Shown here piece by piece: positions 52,109-61,247 of a stretch of DNA of 64,000 nucleotides. The DNA is taken from positions 992,001 to 1,056,000 of the forward strand of contig NC_015856.1 in the NCBI RefSeq assembly GCF_000221045.1, in the 5' to 3' direction. The notes under the pieces are model-generated. The model was given only the letters and a program-made list of their open reading frames with translations, did no database searches and was not told the origin of the DNA. A program made the translations under genes and the position numbers. The number at the start of each line of letters is the position of its first letter. Position 1 is the stretch's first letter. The DNA comes from Collimonas fungivorans Ter331 (GTDB lineage: Bacteria > Pseudomonadota > Gammaproteobacteria > Burkholderiales > Burkholderiaceae_D).

Positions 52109-53185
52109 TTATTGCAGGCTCTCGAATGCTTCCGCCAGCGACAGTATCTCGCCGGTGGCGCTGCCGTCGTAGCCGTTGAGCTGGTTGACTATGTCGCGGA
52201 AGGAGGCCGATTGCAGGATGGCGATGACCTGCTGCATCAGCGGGTCTTTCATGGCGGCGCTGGAGACGGCGAAAAAATAGCGCTCGCGCACCAGCGGGAT
52301 AAAATCGAGGCCGAAACGATGGGCGGCGGTCTGCACGCCGAAGCCGACGTCGGCCATGCCGCTGGCGATAAAAGCGGCAATCGCCGAGTGGGTGAATTCG
52401 GCGGTCTCGAAACCTTCGATGGCGGTCGGCGACAGCGCTTGCCGCGACAGCATCAGTTCCAGCAGCATGCGGGTGCCGGAACCGGTCTGGCGATTGACGA
52501 ACAGCACGCCCTCGCGGCTCAGGTCAGGCAGGCCGGCGATATTTTTCGGATTACCCGGCGCCACCATCAAGCCCTGGTTGCGGACCGCCAGGTGGATCAG
52601 GCAGTGCTTGTCTTTATCCAGCCAATGGCTATAGCTGGCCACCGACGCATCTTCAAATTCTCCCAAAGGCACGTGAAAACCGGCCAGGTCGCATTCTTGC
52701 CGCGCCAGCGCCGCCACGGCATCGGCGCTGTTGCGATAGCGCAGCTCTACCGGCAAGCGGCGGTCATTGAGCTGGTTCAGCAGCGCGGCGACGGCAAAAC
52801 CGTGGCTGGCGTTGAGCCGGATCACCTGCGGCTGGCCGCTCACCGTCTTGCTCAGCTCGCCTTCCAGTTCGGAGGCCAGGGTTTCCAGCGTCGGCGACAA
52901 ACGCGCGGCGATGCGGCGGTCAGCCCAGATCAGTTTTTCCGCCAGCGGCAGCAAGCGGCTGCCGCGGCCGCGGCCGGTGCTGATCAGCGGATGGCCGAAC
53001 ATCCGCTCGGCATCGCGCAGCAAGCCCCAGGCATGGCGATAGGAGCTGCCTGTCTGCTTGGCGGCATTGGCGATAGAACCGGTCTCCTGGATGGCGGTGA
53101 GCAGGGCCAGCAAGACGGCGGTATCCAGGGGCGGTTCGGCGTCGCGCGAGATTTCCCAGTGCGGTTTGATTTTGACTTTATACAT
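52109..53185 (-). CDS. ModE-like regulator with periplasmic-binding-protein-type domain (FdsR-like)
   Basis: A 358-residue transcription factor. The N-terminal winged helix (residues about 20-85) reads TAVLLALLTAIQETGSIANA, AKQTGSSYRHAWGLLRDAE and GRGRGSRLLPLAEKL, the ModE/LysR-like recognition pattern. The C-terminal 240 residues are a type 2 periplasmic-binding fold (LNASHGFAVAALLNQL, FVNRQTGSGTRMLLELML, DVGFGVQTAA) like PF12727, which may sense molybdate or a molybdopterin-related signal. It is divergent from the carrier and fds operon; a regulator named FdsR is known beside fds in Cupriavidus. Control of formate dehydrogenase is therefore likely. Confidence 0.82.
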   Translation of the reverse strand: MYKVKIKPHWEISRDAEPPLDTAVLLALLTAIQETGSIANAAKQTGSSYRHAWGLLRDAERMFGHPLISTGRGRGSRLLPLAEKLIWADRRIAARLSPTLETLASELEGELSKTVSGQPQVIRLNASHGFAVAALLNQLNDRRLPVELRYRNSADAVAALARQECDLAGFHVPLGEFEDASVASYSHWLDKDKHCLIHLAVRNQGLMVAPGNPKNIAGLPDLSREGVLFVNRQTGSGTRMLLELMLSRQALSPTAIEGFETAEFTHSAIAAFIASGMADVGFGVQTAAHRFGLDFIPLVRERYFFAVSSAAMKDPLMQQVIAILQSASFRDIVNQLNGYDGSATGEILSLAEAFESLQ

Positions 53186-53225
53186 TATGCAAAATATAGC
53201 CTATTGAGCGCCTTCGCTGCCAGTG

Positions 53226-53301
53226 ATATTTTTCATATATACAGATGAAAATATAGGGGAAAATACGCATAACAAAAATATTTTTCATATAAAACTATAT
53301 G
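53226..53301. promoter_or_regulatory. Paired TATA-rich operator candidates, regulator/carrier gap
   Basis: ATATTTTTCATATA occurs twice (53226-53239 and 53278-53291), 52 bp apart, about five helical turns. Each copy begins an inverted repeat: ATATTTTTCAT with ATGAAAATAT at the first, and CATATA with TATATG around AAAC at the second. The palindromic TATA arms resemble ModE boxes. This fits binding by the ModE-like protein encoded next to it. Confidence 0.6.
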
Positions 53302-53352
53302 TAAGTAATTACCTATGGTACATATAAGCCTTTTTAATTTCCGGGGGGAAAA

Positions 53353-54990
53353 GTGGGATTTTTAGATAAAGAGCGGACCATTGCAGGTCCCGGTTTCAAT
53401 CGTTGGCTGGTGCCGCCTGCGGCGCTGGCAATTCATCTGTGTATCGGCATGGCTTACGGCTTTTCCGTGTTCTGGCTGCCGCTGTCGAAGGCGATCGGAA
53501 TCAAGGAGTCGCTGGCCTGTTCCAAGGATATGAGTTTCTTTGCCGAAATATTTGCCAGTACCTGCGACTGGAAGATTTCGATGCTGGGCTGGATCTACAC
53601 CATGTTCTTTGTCCTGTTGGGAACATCGGCAGCGATCTGGGGCGGCTGGCTGGAACACGTCGGTCCGCGCAAGGCAGGTTTTGTGGCGGCCTTGTGCTGG
53701 TGCGGCGGTTTGCTGATTTCGGCATTCGGCGTCTACCACCACCAGATCTGGCTGATGTGGATAGGCTCCGGCCTGATCGGCGGTGTCGGCCTCGGGCTGG
53801 GTTATATCTCGCCGGTGTCGACCCTGATCAAGTGGTTCCCTGACCGCCGCGGCATGGCGACCGGCATGGCGATCATGGGCTTCGGCGGCGGTGCGCTGAT
53901 CGGCAGCCCGCTGGCGGACAAGCTGATGAAGTATTTCGCTTCCGATGTGTCGGTCGGCGTCTGGCAGACCTTCGTCGTCATGGCCCTGATCTACTTCGTG
54001 TTCATGATGGCTGGCGCTTTCGGCTACCGGATCCCGCCTAGCGGCTGGAAACCGGCCGGCTGGACGCCGCCTGCCGCCAACGGCAATGCGATGATCACCC
54101 AGCACCACGTGCACGTCAGCAAGGTGTGGGGCATCCCGCAGTTCTGGCTGGTTTGGCTGGTGCTGTGCCTGAACGTCTCGGCCGGCATCGGCGTGATCGG
54201 CATGGCTTCGCCTATGCTGCAGGAAGTGTTCGGCGGCCATCTGCTCGGCGTCGGCACCAAGTTTACCGAATTGTCGCTGGAGCAAAAAGGCGCGATTGCA
54301 GCGATTGCCGCCGGCTTTACCGGCCTGATCAGCCTGTTCAATATCGGCGGCCGTTTCGTCTGGGCTTCCTGCTCGGACTACATCGGACGCAAGATGACTT
54401 ATGTGGTGTTCTTTGTGCTCGGCTTCATCCTGTATGTGAGCCTGCCTTGGTCGGGTGCGGCCGGCAGCGTGGCCTTGTTCGTGACTGCGGTGTGCCTGAT
54501 CCTGTCGATGTATGGCGGCGGTTTCGCTACCGTGCCGGCCTACCTCGCTGACCTGTTCGGCACCCAGATGGTGGGCGCGATCCATGGCCGCCTGCTGACT
54601 GCATGGGCGACTGCCGGCATTCTCGGCCCGGTGGTGGTGAACTACATGCGTGAATACCAGATCTCGCTGGGCATGCCGCGCGAATCGGTCTACAACACCA
54701 CGATGTATATCCTGGCTGGCTTCCTGGTCGTCGGCTTGCTATGCAACCTGATGATCAAGCCGATTGCCGAAAAGCACTTCATGACGCCGGAAGAACTGGC
54801 GCGTGAAAAGAAACTGGCGCATGAACAGGCTTCGGCCAATCCGGATGTGACGGTTTCAGCCGAAGACATGGCGCGTATTGGCAGCGGCGGCAGCCCGCTG
54901 GTGTTATGGTTGTCGTGGGCGGCAGTGGTTATTCCGCTGGTATGGGGGATCTCGATCACCCTGCAGAAATCTGCAGTATTGTTTAAGTAA
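53353..54990 (+). CDS. Oxalate/formate-type MFS carrier (OFA family)
   Basis: A 545-residue twelve-helix transporter; GTG start after GGGGGG. Its N-terminal region (LVPPAALAIHLCIGMAYGFSVFW) and IGSGLIGGVGLGLGYISPVS, KWFPDRRGMATGMAIMGFG are OFA signatures. A longer than usual loop follows helix 1 (KDMSFFAEIFASTCDWKISM), and the C-terminus has a hydrophilic stretch (ELAREKKLAHEQASANPD) before a last helix. It stands between the regulator and fdsG, so it probably moves formate or oxalate for the dehydrogenase. Confidence 0.88.
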   Translation: MGFLDKERTIAGPGFNRWLVPPAALAIHLCIGMAYGFSVFWLPLSKAIGIKESLACSKDMSFFAEIFASTCDWKISMLGWIYTMFFVLLGTSAAIWGGWLEHVGPRKAGFVAALCWCGGLLISAFGVYHHQIWLMWIGSGLIGGVGLGLGYISPVSTLIKWFPDRRGMATGMAIMGFGGGALIGSPLADKLMKYFASDVSVGVWQTFVVMALIYFVFMMAGAFGYRIPPSGWKPAGWTPPAANGNAMITQHHVHVSKVWGIPQFWLVWLVLCLNVSAGIGVIGMASPMLQEVFGGHLLGVGTKFTELSLEQKGAIAAIAAGFTGLISLFNIGGRFVWASCSDYIGRKMTYVVFFVLGFILYVSLPWSGAAGSVALFVTAVCLILSMYGGGFATVPAYLADLFGTQMVGAIHGRLLTAWATAGILGPVVVNYMREYQISLGMPRESVYNTTMYILAGFLVVGLLCNLMIKPIAEKHFMTPEELAREKKLAHEQASANPDVTVSAEDMARIGSGGSPLVLWLSWAAVVIPLVWGISITLQKSAVLFK

Positions 54991-54999
54991 TGGAGTGAA

Positions 55000-55027
55000 G
55001 TAGGGTGGGCACGGATGCCCACCCTAC
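55000..55027. repeat. REP-like palindrome after the carrier gene
   Basis: Perfect 12-bp arms GTAGGGTGGGCA and TGCCCACCCTAC around CGGA, 9 bp after the carrier stop. The GTAGGGTGGGCA arm is a common bacterial repetitive extragenic palindrome type. Without a T run it is not a typical terminator but may block exonucleases or modulate read-through into fdsG. Confidence 0.7.
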
Positions 55028-55162
55028 GCAGCAAGACGTTTTAGAAAAAAGTAACAGAGATGCAGGACGCACCGTAGTGCGCCGATCAAGGTGCATGGTT
55101 TCATAACAAGAACATCCAATCTGCGCACCTTTTGTAGTACCGAATACCGGTAGGAGACTGTC

Positions 55163-55684
55163 GTGAAGATGCAAATCGAGCCAAGTTCCCAAATTTCAAA
55201 AGCAGTTCCGTCGGAACCGCGCGTCGACCTGGACCAGGTCAAATCCATTATCCAGAAATACCAGGCCTTGCCCGGTGCCATGCTGCCGGTCCTGCATGCC
55301 ATCCAGGATGCGCTCGGCTACGTACCGTCGTCGGCGGTGCCCTTGATCGCCGAGCAGTTGAACCTGTCGCGCGCCGAAGTGCATGGCGTGATCAGCTTTT
55401 ACCATCATTTCCGCCAGCAGCCGGCGGGGCGCCATGTCGTGCAGCTGTGCCGCGCCGAGGCCTGCCAGGCAGTCGGCGCGGACGCGCTGGCGGCGCACGC
55501 CAAGGCAGCCCTCGGCTGCGATTTCCACGGCACCAGCAGCGACGGCCAGTTCACGCTGGAGCCGGTGTACTGCCTGGGCCAGTGCGCCTGCGGCCCGAGC
55601 ATGCTGATCGACGACGACCTGCATGCGCGCGTCAGCAGCGATAAATTCAACAGGCTGGTGCGCGCCAAGCGAGGTGTGGCGTGA
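55163..55684 (+). CDS. fdsG: NAD-dependent formate dehydrogenase gamma subunit
   Basis: A 173-residue NuoE-like subunit carrying a 2Fe-2S cluster; C96, C101, C137 and C141 (QLCRAEACQ and CLGQCACGP) are the ligands. It passes electrons within the soluble formate dehydrogenase. The GTG start has AGGAG 6 bp upstream. Its stop overlaps the fdsB start by 4 bp. Confidence 0.95.
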   Translation: MKMQIEPSSQISKAVPSEPRVDLDQVKSIIQKYQALPGAMLPVLHAIQDALGYVPSSAVPLIAEQLNLSRAEVHGVISFYHHFRQQPAGRHVVQLCRAEACQAVGADALAAHAKAALGCDFHGTSSDGQFTLEPVYCLGQCACGPSMLIDDDLHARVSSDKFNRLVRAKRGVA

Positions 55685-57237
55685 GCATAACCATCTACGT
55701 ACCACGCGACTCCACTGCACTGGCCTTGGGCGCGAATGAGGTTGCTGCGGCAATCGTCGCCGAGGCGGCGAAGCGGGGCCAGGAAATCACCCTGGTGCGG
55801 AATGGTTCGCGCGGCATGTTCTGGCTGGAGCCGCTGGTCGAGGTAGCTACGGCCGCCGGCCGTGTCGGCTACGGGCCGGTCGAACCGGAGGATGTTGCGG
55901 GCTTGTTCGATGCCGATTTCATGGCTGGCGGCCAGCATCCCCTGGCTTTGGGGCTGGTCGACGAAATTCCCTATTTGAAGAAGCAGGAACGTCTGACTTT
56001 TGCGCGCGTCGGCATTACCGATCCGGTATCGCTGGACGATTACCTGGCGCATGAAGGCTACCAGGGCTTGCAAAAAGCCCTGGCCATGCAGAGCGCCGAT
56101 ATCGTGCAGGAAGTGCTGGATTCCGGCCTGCGCGGACGAGGCGGCGCGGCTTTCCCGACCGGCATCAAATGGAAGACGGTGCTGGGCGCCCAGAGCGCGC
56201 AGAAATACATAGTCTGCAACGCCGACGAAGGCGACTCCGGCACATTTTCCGACCGCATGATCATGGAAGACGATCCCTTCGTGCTGATCGAAGGCATGAC
56301 GATTGCGGCGCTGGCGGTTGGCGCGACCCGCGGTTATATCTATGTCCGCTCGGAATATCCGCATGCGATTGCGGCGCTGGATCAGGCGATCGTTACGGCG
56401 AACAGCTGCAATTACCTGGGCGAGAATATCCTCGGCTCGGGCCGCGCCTTCCATCTGGAAGTGCGCAAAGGCGCCGGCGCCTATATCTGCGGTGAAGAAA
56501 CCGCCCTGCTGGAGAGCCTGGAAGGCAAGCGCGGCGTGGTGCGCGCCAAGCCGCCGCTGCCGGCGATCGAAGGCCTGTTCGGCAAACCGACGGTCATCAA
56601 CAATGTGATCTCGCTGGCCTCGGTGCCGATCATCCTGGCGCGCGGCGCCGCCTTTTATAAAAATTACGGCATGGGACGTTCGCTCGGCACCTTGCCGATG
56701 CAGCTCGCTGGCAATATCCGCCATGGCGGCCTGGTTGAAAAAGCGTTTGGCGTCACCTTGCGTGAATTGCTGTTCGATTTCGGCGGCGGCACCGCCAGCG
56801 GCAAGCCGATACGCGCGGTGCAGGTCGGCGGTCCGCTAGGACCGTACCTGCCGGCATCGCTGTTCGACACCAAGCTCGATTACGAAGCCTTCGCCGCGGT
56901 CGGCGGCATGCTGGGCCACGGTGGCATCGTGGTGTTCGACGACAGCGTCGACATGGCGAAGCAGGCGCGTTACGCGATGGAGTTTTGCGCGGTCGAATCC
57001 TGCGGTAAATGCACGCCTTGCCGCATCGGCTCGACCCGCGGCGTGGAAGTGATCGACAAGATCGTCGCCGGCGCCGATACACGCAGCCAGCAGATTCATC
57101 TGCTGCGCGACCTGTGCGACACCATGGTCAACGGCTCACTGTGCGCGATGGGCAGCATGACGCCGCTGCCGGTGTTGTCGGCGCTCGATCATTTTCCCGA
57201 AGATTTCACCGGCGGCGCACTAGACAAGGCCGCCTGA
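55681..57237 (+). CDS. fdsB: NAD-dependent formate dehydrogenase beta subunit
   Basis: A 518-residue NuoF-like flavoprotein that reduces NAD with electrons from formate. An N-terminal thioredoxin-like domain without the usual cysteines precedes the FMN/NADH domain (GLRGRGGAAFPTGIKWK, CNADEGDSGTFSDR, GAGAYICGEETALLESLEG). The C-terminal 4Fe-4S site is ESCGKCTPCRIGSTRG with a later cysteine in NGSLCAMG. Starts at GTG 55681. Size matches FdsB of Cupriavidus and Rhodobacter. Confidence 0.96.
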   Translation: MSITIYVPRDSTALALGANEVAAAIVAEAAKRGQEITLVRNGSRGMFWLEPLVEVATAAGRVGYGPVEPEDVAGLFDADFMAGGQHPLALGLVDEIPYLKKQERLTFARVGITDPVSLDDYLAHEGYQGLQKALAMQSADIVQEVLDSGLRGRGGAAFPTGIKWKTVLGAQSAQKYIVCNADEGDSGTFSDRMIMEDDPFVLIEGMTIAALAVGATRGYIYVRSEYPHAIAALDQAIVTANSCNYLGENILGSGRAFHLEVRKGAGAYICGEETALLESLEGKRGVVRAKPPLPAIEGLFGKPTVINNVISLASVPIILARGAAFYKNYGMGRSLGTLPMQLAGNIRHGGLVEKAFGVTLRELLFDFGGGTASGKPIRAVQVGGPLGPYLPASLFDTKLDYEAFAAVGGMLGHGGIVVFDDSVDMAKQARYAMEFCAVESCGKCTPCRIGSTRGVEVIDKIVAGADTRSQQIHLLRDLCDTMVNGSLCAMGSMTPLPVLSALDHFPEDFTGGALDKAA

Positions 57238-57288
57238 CCGCCATTCAGATAAACACCACCCACGTTCCACCGGAACCAGGAGCATGTG

Positions 57289-60156
57289 ATGAATCAGCTT
57301 AATGACCTCGACTACGGCACGCCTGCCAAGCAATCCGAAAAATCGGTAACCCTGGAAATCGACGGCGTCAGCGTCGAAGTGGCCGCCGGCACCTCGGTGA
57401 TGCGCGCGGCAGTGGAAGCCGGCATCAACGTTCCCAAATTGTGCGCTACCGACAGCCTGGAGCCGTTCGGTTCCTGCCGCCTGTGCCTGGTCGAAATCGA
57501 CGGCAAGAAAGGTTATCCGGCGTCTTGCACCACGCCGTGCGAGCCGGGCATGAAAGTCAAGACGCAGACATCCAAGCTGGCCGACATCCGGCGCGGCGTG
57601 ATGGAGCTATACATTTCCGACCATCCGCTCGATTGCCTGACTTGCCCGACCAACGGCAATTGCGAACTGCAGGACATGGCAGGCGTGACCGGGTTGCGTG
57701 AAGTCCGCTACGGTTATGAAGGCGATAACCACCTGAAAATGAAGAAGGATGAATCGAATCCTTACTTCACCTACGATCCGTCCAAATGCATCGTCTGCAA
57801 TCGCTGCGTGCGCGCCTGCGAAGAAACACAGGGCACATTTGCGCTGACGATTGACGGCCGCGGTTTCGAATCGCGCGTGTCGGCCGGGCAGATGGACAGT
57901 TTCATGGAATCGGAATGCGTGTCCTGCGGCGCTTGCGTGCAAGCCTGCCCGACGGCGACGCTGACCGAAAAGACCGTGATCATGATGGGCCAGGCCGAGC
58001 ACAGCAAGATCACCACTTGCGCCTATTGCGGCGTCGGCTGCTCGTTCAAGGCCGAGATGAAGGGTAATGAAGTGGTGCGCATGGTGCCGCACAAGGATGG
58101 CAAGGCCAACCACGGTCACTCCTGCGTCAAGGGCCGTTTTGCCTGGGGTTACGCGACCCATAAGGACCGCATTACCAAGCCGATGATACGCAGCAAGATC
58201 ACCGATCCATGGCGCGAAGTGTCCTGGGATGAAGCGCTGACCTACGCCGCCAGCGAATTCCGCCGCATCCAGGCCAAGCATGGCAAGGATTCGATCGGCG
58301 GCATCACTTCCTCCCGCTGCACCAATGAAGAAACCTATCTGGTGCAAAAACTGGTGCGCGCCGCTTTCGGCAACAACAACGTTGATACCTGTGCGCGCGT
58401 CTGCCATTCGCCGACTGGCTACGGCTTGAAACAAACGCTGGGCGAATCGGCCGGCACCCAGACTTTCGATTCGGTCATGAAATCGGACGTGATCATGGTC
58501 ATCGGCGCCAATCCGGTCGCCGCGCATCCGGTGTTCGCTTCGCAGATGAAACGCCGCCTGCGCCAGGGCGCCAAGCTGATCGTGGTCGATCCGCGCACTA
58601 CCGAAATGGTGAAGTCGCCACACGTGCAAGCGGATTTCCACCTCAAGCTGCGCCCGGGCACCAATGTCGCCCTGATCACCGCGCTGGCGCATGTGATCCT
58701 GTCCGAAGGTTTGCAGAAAGAAGATTTTGTTGCCGAACGCTGTGACCAGAAGTCGTACGCGGACTGGAAGGAATTTGTCCTGCGGCCGGACAATTCGCCG
58801 GAGATGATGGCTGACGTCACCGGCGTGCCTGCCGAGCAATTGCGCGGCGCGGCGCGTTTGTTCGCCGCCGCCGGCAACGGCGCGATCTACTACGGCCTCG
58901 GCGTGACCGAACATGCGCAGGGTTCAACCATGGTGATCGGCATCGCCAACCTGGCCATGGCGACCGGCAATGTCGGCCGCGAAGGCGTCGGCGTCAATCC
59001 GCTGCGCGGACAGAACAATGTCCAGGGTTCTTGCGACATGGGTTCCTTCCCGCATGAATTGCCGGGTTACCGCCATGTCTCGGACAGCACCGTGCGTGGT
59101 GAATTCGAACAAGCCTGGGGTGTTACCCTGAGCCCGGAGCCGGGTTTGCGTATCCCCAACATGTTCGATGCCGCCATGGACGGCAGTTTCATGGGCCTGT
59201 ATTGCGAAGGCGAGGACATCGTGCAGTCCGATCCGAATACCCAGCACGTGACAGCGGCGCTATCGAACATGGAATGCATCGTGGTGCAGGATTTGTTCCT
59301 GAACGAGACCGCCAAATATGCCCACGTATTCCTGCCGGGTTCGTCGTTCCTGGAAAAGGACGGCACCTTCACCAATGCCGAGCGGCGGATTTCGCGTGTG
59401 CGCAAGGTAATGCCTGCCAAGGCCGGCCTGTCCGACTGGGAAGTCACGGTGGCCCTGGCCAAGGCGCTGGGTTACGACATGCCATATACGCACCCATCGG
59501 AAATCATGGATGAAATCGCGGCCTTGACGCCGACTTTCCATGGCGTCAGCTACGCCAAGCTGGAGCAGGCCGGCAGCCTGCAATGGCCGTGCAACGATGC
59601 GGCGCCGGACGGCACGCCTATCATGCACATCAAGGAATTCGTGCGCGGCAAGGGCAAGTTCATCAATACTCAGTATTTCGCCACCGATGAAAAGGTGACG
59701 CTGAAATTCCCGCTGATACTGACTACCGGCCGCATCCTGTCGCAATACAATGTCGGCGCCCAGACCCGGCGCACCGAGAATGTCGAATGGCATAGCGAGG
59801 ACCGGCTGGAAATCCATCCGCATGATGCCGAGGACCGCGGCATCAAGGATGACGACTGGGTCGGCATCGAGTCGCGTGCAGGACAGACGGTATTGCGGGC
59901 GACGGTGACGGAACGGGTGCAGCCGGGCGTGGTGTACACCACCTTCCATTTCCCGGAATCGGGCGCGAACGTGATCACCACCGATAATTCGGACTGGGCC
60001 ACCAACTGTCCGGAGTATAAAGTGACGGCGGTGCAGGTGATGCCGGTCAGCCAGCCGTCGACATGGCAGAAGCAGTTCAGCCGTTTCACCGAGCAGCAGC
60101 TGAAGCTGCTGCAGGGGCAGTCCGGGCATGCGGCTGAAACAGCGGTCAGTAAATAA
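57289..60156 (+). CDS. fdsA: NAD-dependent formate dehydrogenase alpha (catalytic) subunit
   Basis: A 955-residue molybdenum enzyme oxidising formate to CO2. ATG 57289 has AGGAG 6 bp upstream. The N-terminal NuoG-like part holds a 2Fe-2S ferredoxin domain (LCATDSLEPFGSCRLCLVEI), the HPLDCLTCPTNGNCELQD site and two 4Fe-4S motifs (CIVCNRCVRACEE and CVSCGACVQACP). CAYCGVGCSF begins the molybdopterin domain. The molybdenum ligand is Cys372 in CARVCHSPT, followed by His373, so it is a cysteine rather than selenocysteine enzyme. The C-terminal MGD-binding domain is complete. Neighbouring fdhD is needed for its sulfido ligand. Confidence 0.97.
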   Translation: MNQLNDLDYGTPAKQSEKSVTLEIDGVSVEVAAGTSVMRAAVEAGINVPKLCATDSLEPFGSCRLCLVEIDGKKGYPASCTTPCEPGMKVKTQTSKLADIRRGVMELYISDHPLDCLTCPTNGNCELQDMAGVTGLREVRYGYEGDNHLKMKKDESNPYFTYDPSKCIVCNRCVRACEETQGTFALTIDGRGFESRVSAGQMDSFMESECVSCGACVQACPTATLTEKTVIMMGQAEHSKITTCAYCGVGCSFKAEMKGNEVVRMVPHKDGKANHGHSCVKGRFAWGYATHKDRITKPMIRSKITDPWREVSWDEALTYAASEFRRIQAKHGKDSIGGITSSRCTNEETYLVQKLVRAAFGNNNVDTCARVCHSPTGYGLKQTLGESAGTQTFDSVMKSDVIMVIGANPVAAHPVFASQMKRRLRQGAKLIVVDPRTTEMVKSPHVQADFHLKLRPGTNVALITALAHVILSEGLQKEDFVAERCDQKSYADWKEFVLRPDNSPEMMADVTGVPAEQLRGAARLFAAAGNGAIYYGLGVTEHAQGSTMVIGIANLAMATGNVGREGVGVNPLRGQNNVQGSCDMGSFPHELPGYRHVSDSTVRGEFEQAWGVTLSPEPGLRIPNMFDAAMDGSFMGLYCEGEDIVQSDPNTQHVTAALSNMECIVVQDLFLNETAKYAHVFLPGSSFLEKDGTFTNAERRISRVRKVMPAKAGLSDWEVTVALAKALGYDMPYTHPSEIMDEIAALTPTFHGVSYAKLEQAGSLQWPCNDAAPDGTPIMHIKEFVRGKGKFINTQYFATDEKVTLKFPLILTTGRILSQYNVGAQTRRTENVEWHSEDRLEIHPHDAEDRGIKDDDWVGIESRAGQTVLRATVTERVQPGVVYTTFHFPESGANVITTDNSDWATNCPEYKVTAVQVMPVSQPSTWQKQFSRFTEQQLKLLQGQSGHAAETAVSK

Positions 60157-60173
60157 CGGTACAAAGGAAACGC

Positions 60174-60989
60174 ATGGTCTCACCCGAATACGCCAGCAGC
60201 ACCGAAGTCGAGGTAGAGCAGTGGCGTAACGGCGCTGTCGGCAAGAGTCGCGACGTGGTTGCGGAAGAGGTGCCGGTGGCGCTGGAATACAACGGCATTT
60301 CGCACGCCGTGATGATGGCGTCGCCTGCCGACCTGGAAGATTTTGCGCTGGGTTTTTCCTTGACCGAGGGCATCTTGCAGGATCGCAGCGAGCTGTTCGA
60401 TTGTGAAGTCGTCACGGCGGCCGACGGCATCCAGGTGCAGATGCAGATCGCCACCGAGCGTTTTGTCGCGCTCAAGGAAAAACGACGCAACTTGACCGGC
60501 CGCACCGGCTGCGGCTTATGCGGCGCGGAAACCTTGCAGCAGGCGGTGCGCAAGCCGGCGCCGGTGCTGTCCGCTGCGCGCTTTTCAGCGGCCGGCATTT
60601 ATGCAGCGATGGCCGAGATGCAACAGCAGCAGCATTTGCAGAAAGTGACTGGCGCTACCCATGCCGCCGCATGGCTGCAGGCGGACGGCAAGATCGCGCT
60701 GGTGCGAGAAGACGTGGGCCGGCATAACGCCCTCGATAAATTGATTGGAGCCCTGTCGCAAGAAAATCCGCGGCGGGATTTTTCCAGCGGCGCGGTGCTG
60801 ATCACCAGCCGTGCCAGTTATGAAATGGTGCAGAAGGCAGCCAGCATGAGCTGCGGTTTCATCGTCGCGGTGTCGGCGCCGACCGCGCTGGCGATCCGGC
60901 TGGCGGAGCAGGCTAACGTGACCTTGCTCGGTTTCGTGCGGCAGCCCGGACACGTGGTATACGCCCACCCGCAACGGCTATTGCCGTGA
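60174..60989 (+). CDS. fdhD: Formate dehydrogenase sulfurtransferase FdhD
   Basis: A 271-residue cytoplasmic protein that transfers sulfur from a cysteine desulfurase to the molybdenum cofactor of the dehydrogenase. The functional CxxC loop is GRTGCGLCGAE near residue 114. LALEYNGISHAVMMASPADLEDFALGF and VGRHNALDKLIGAL are family signatures. It starts 17 bp after fdsA, in the position usual for fds operons (fdsC equivalent). Confidence 0.96.
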   Translation: MVSPEYASSTEVEVEQWRNGAVGKSRDVVAEEVPVALEYNGISHAVMMASPADLEDFALGFSLTEGILQDRSELFDCEVVTAADGIQVQMQIATERFVALKEKRRNLTGRTGCGLCGAETLQQAVRKPAPVLSAARFSAAGIYAAMAEMQQQQHLQKVTGATHAAAWLQADGKIALVREDVGRHNALDKLIGALSQENPRRDFSSGAVLITSRASYEMVQKAASMSCGFIVAVSAPTALAIRLAEQANVTLLGFVRQPGHVVYAHPQRLLP

Positions 60990-61010
60990 ATGCAGCAGAA
61001 AGGTAGACAT

Positions 61011-61235
61011 ATGAATCTGGAACACCTGGTGAAGATGGCGAATCAGATCGGCGCCTTCTTCGAGACCATGCCCGACCGCTCGCAAGCCATGGCGGATTTC
61101 GCTAGCCACCTGAAGCGCAGCTGGGAGCCGCGCATGCGGCGCGAATTGCTGGCGTATATCGAAACGCAAGGCGGTCCGGAGCTCAATCCGATGGTGCTGG
61201 AGGCGGTGCGCCTGCACGCCGCCACCTTGCAATAA
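61011..61235 (+). CDS. fdsD: Formate dehydrogenase delta subunit
   Basis: A 74-residue protein starting MNLEHLVKMANQIGAFFETM, with ATG 61011 after AAAGGTAG; an upstream in-frame ATG (60990) is less likely. It is the small FdsD subunit found only in such operons and helps assembly or stability of the complex. It ends 12 bp from the convergent lactonase gene. Confidence 0.93.
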   Translation: MNLEHLVKMANQIGAFFETMPDRSQAMADFASHLKRSWEPRMRRELLAYIETQGGPELNPMVLEAVRLHAATLQ

Positions 61236-61247
61236 CCTTCAATCGCC

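Noticed and set aside
52037-53248. 403-codon plus-strand open frame opposite the ModE-like regulator
   Set aside because: Low-complexity Gln/Ala/Arg-rich translation with no family resemblance; the minus-strand frame has a clear winged helix and binding fold.
57289-60156. Selenocysteine at the fdsA active site
   Set aside because: The position corresponding to Sec is a TGC cysteine codon in CARVCHSPT, with no in-frame TGA.
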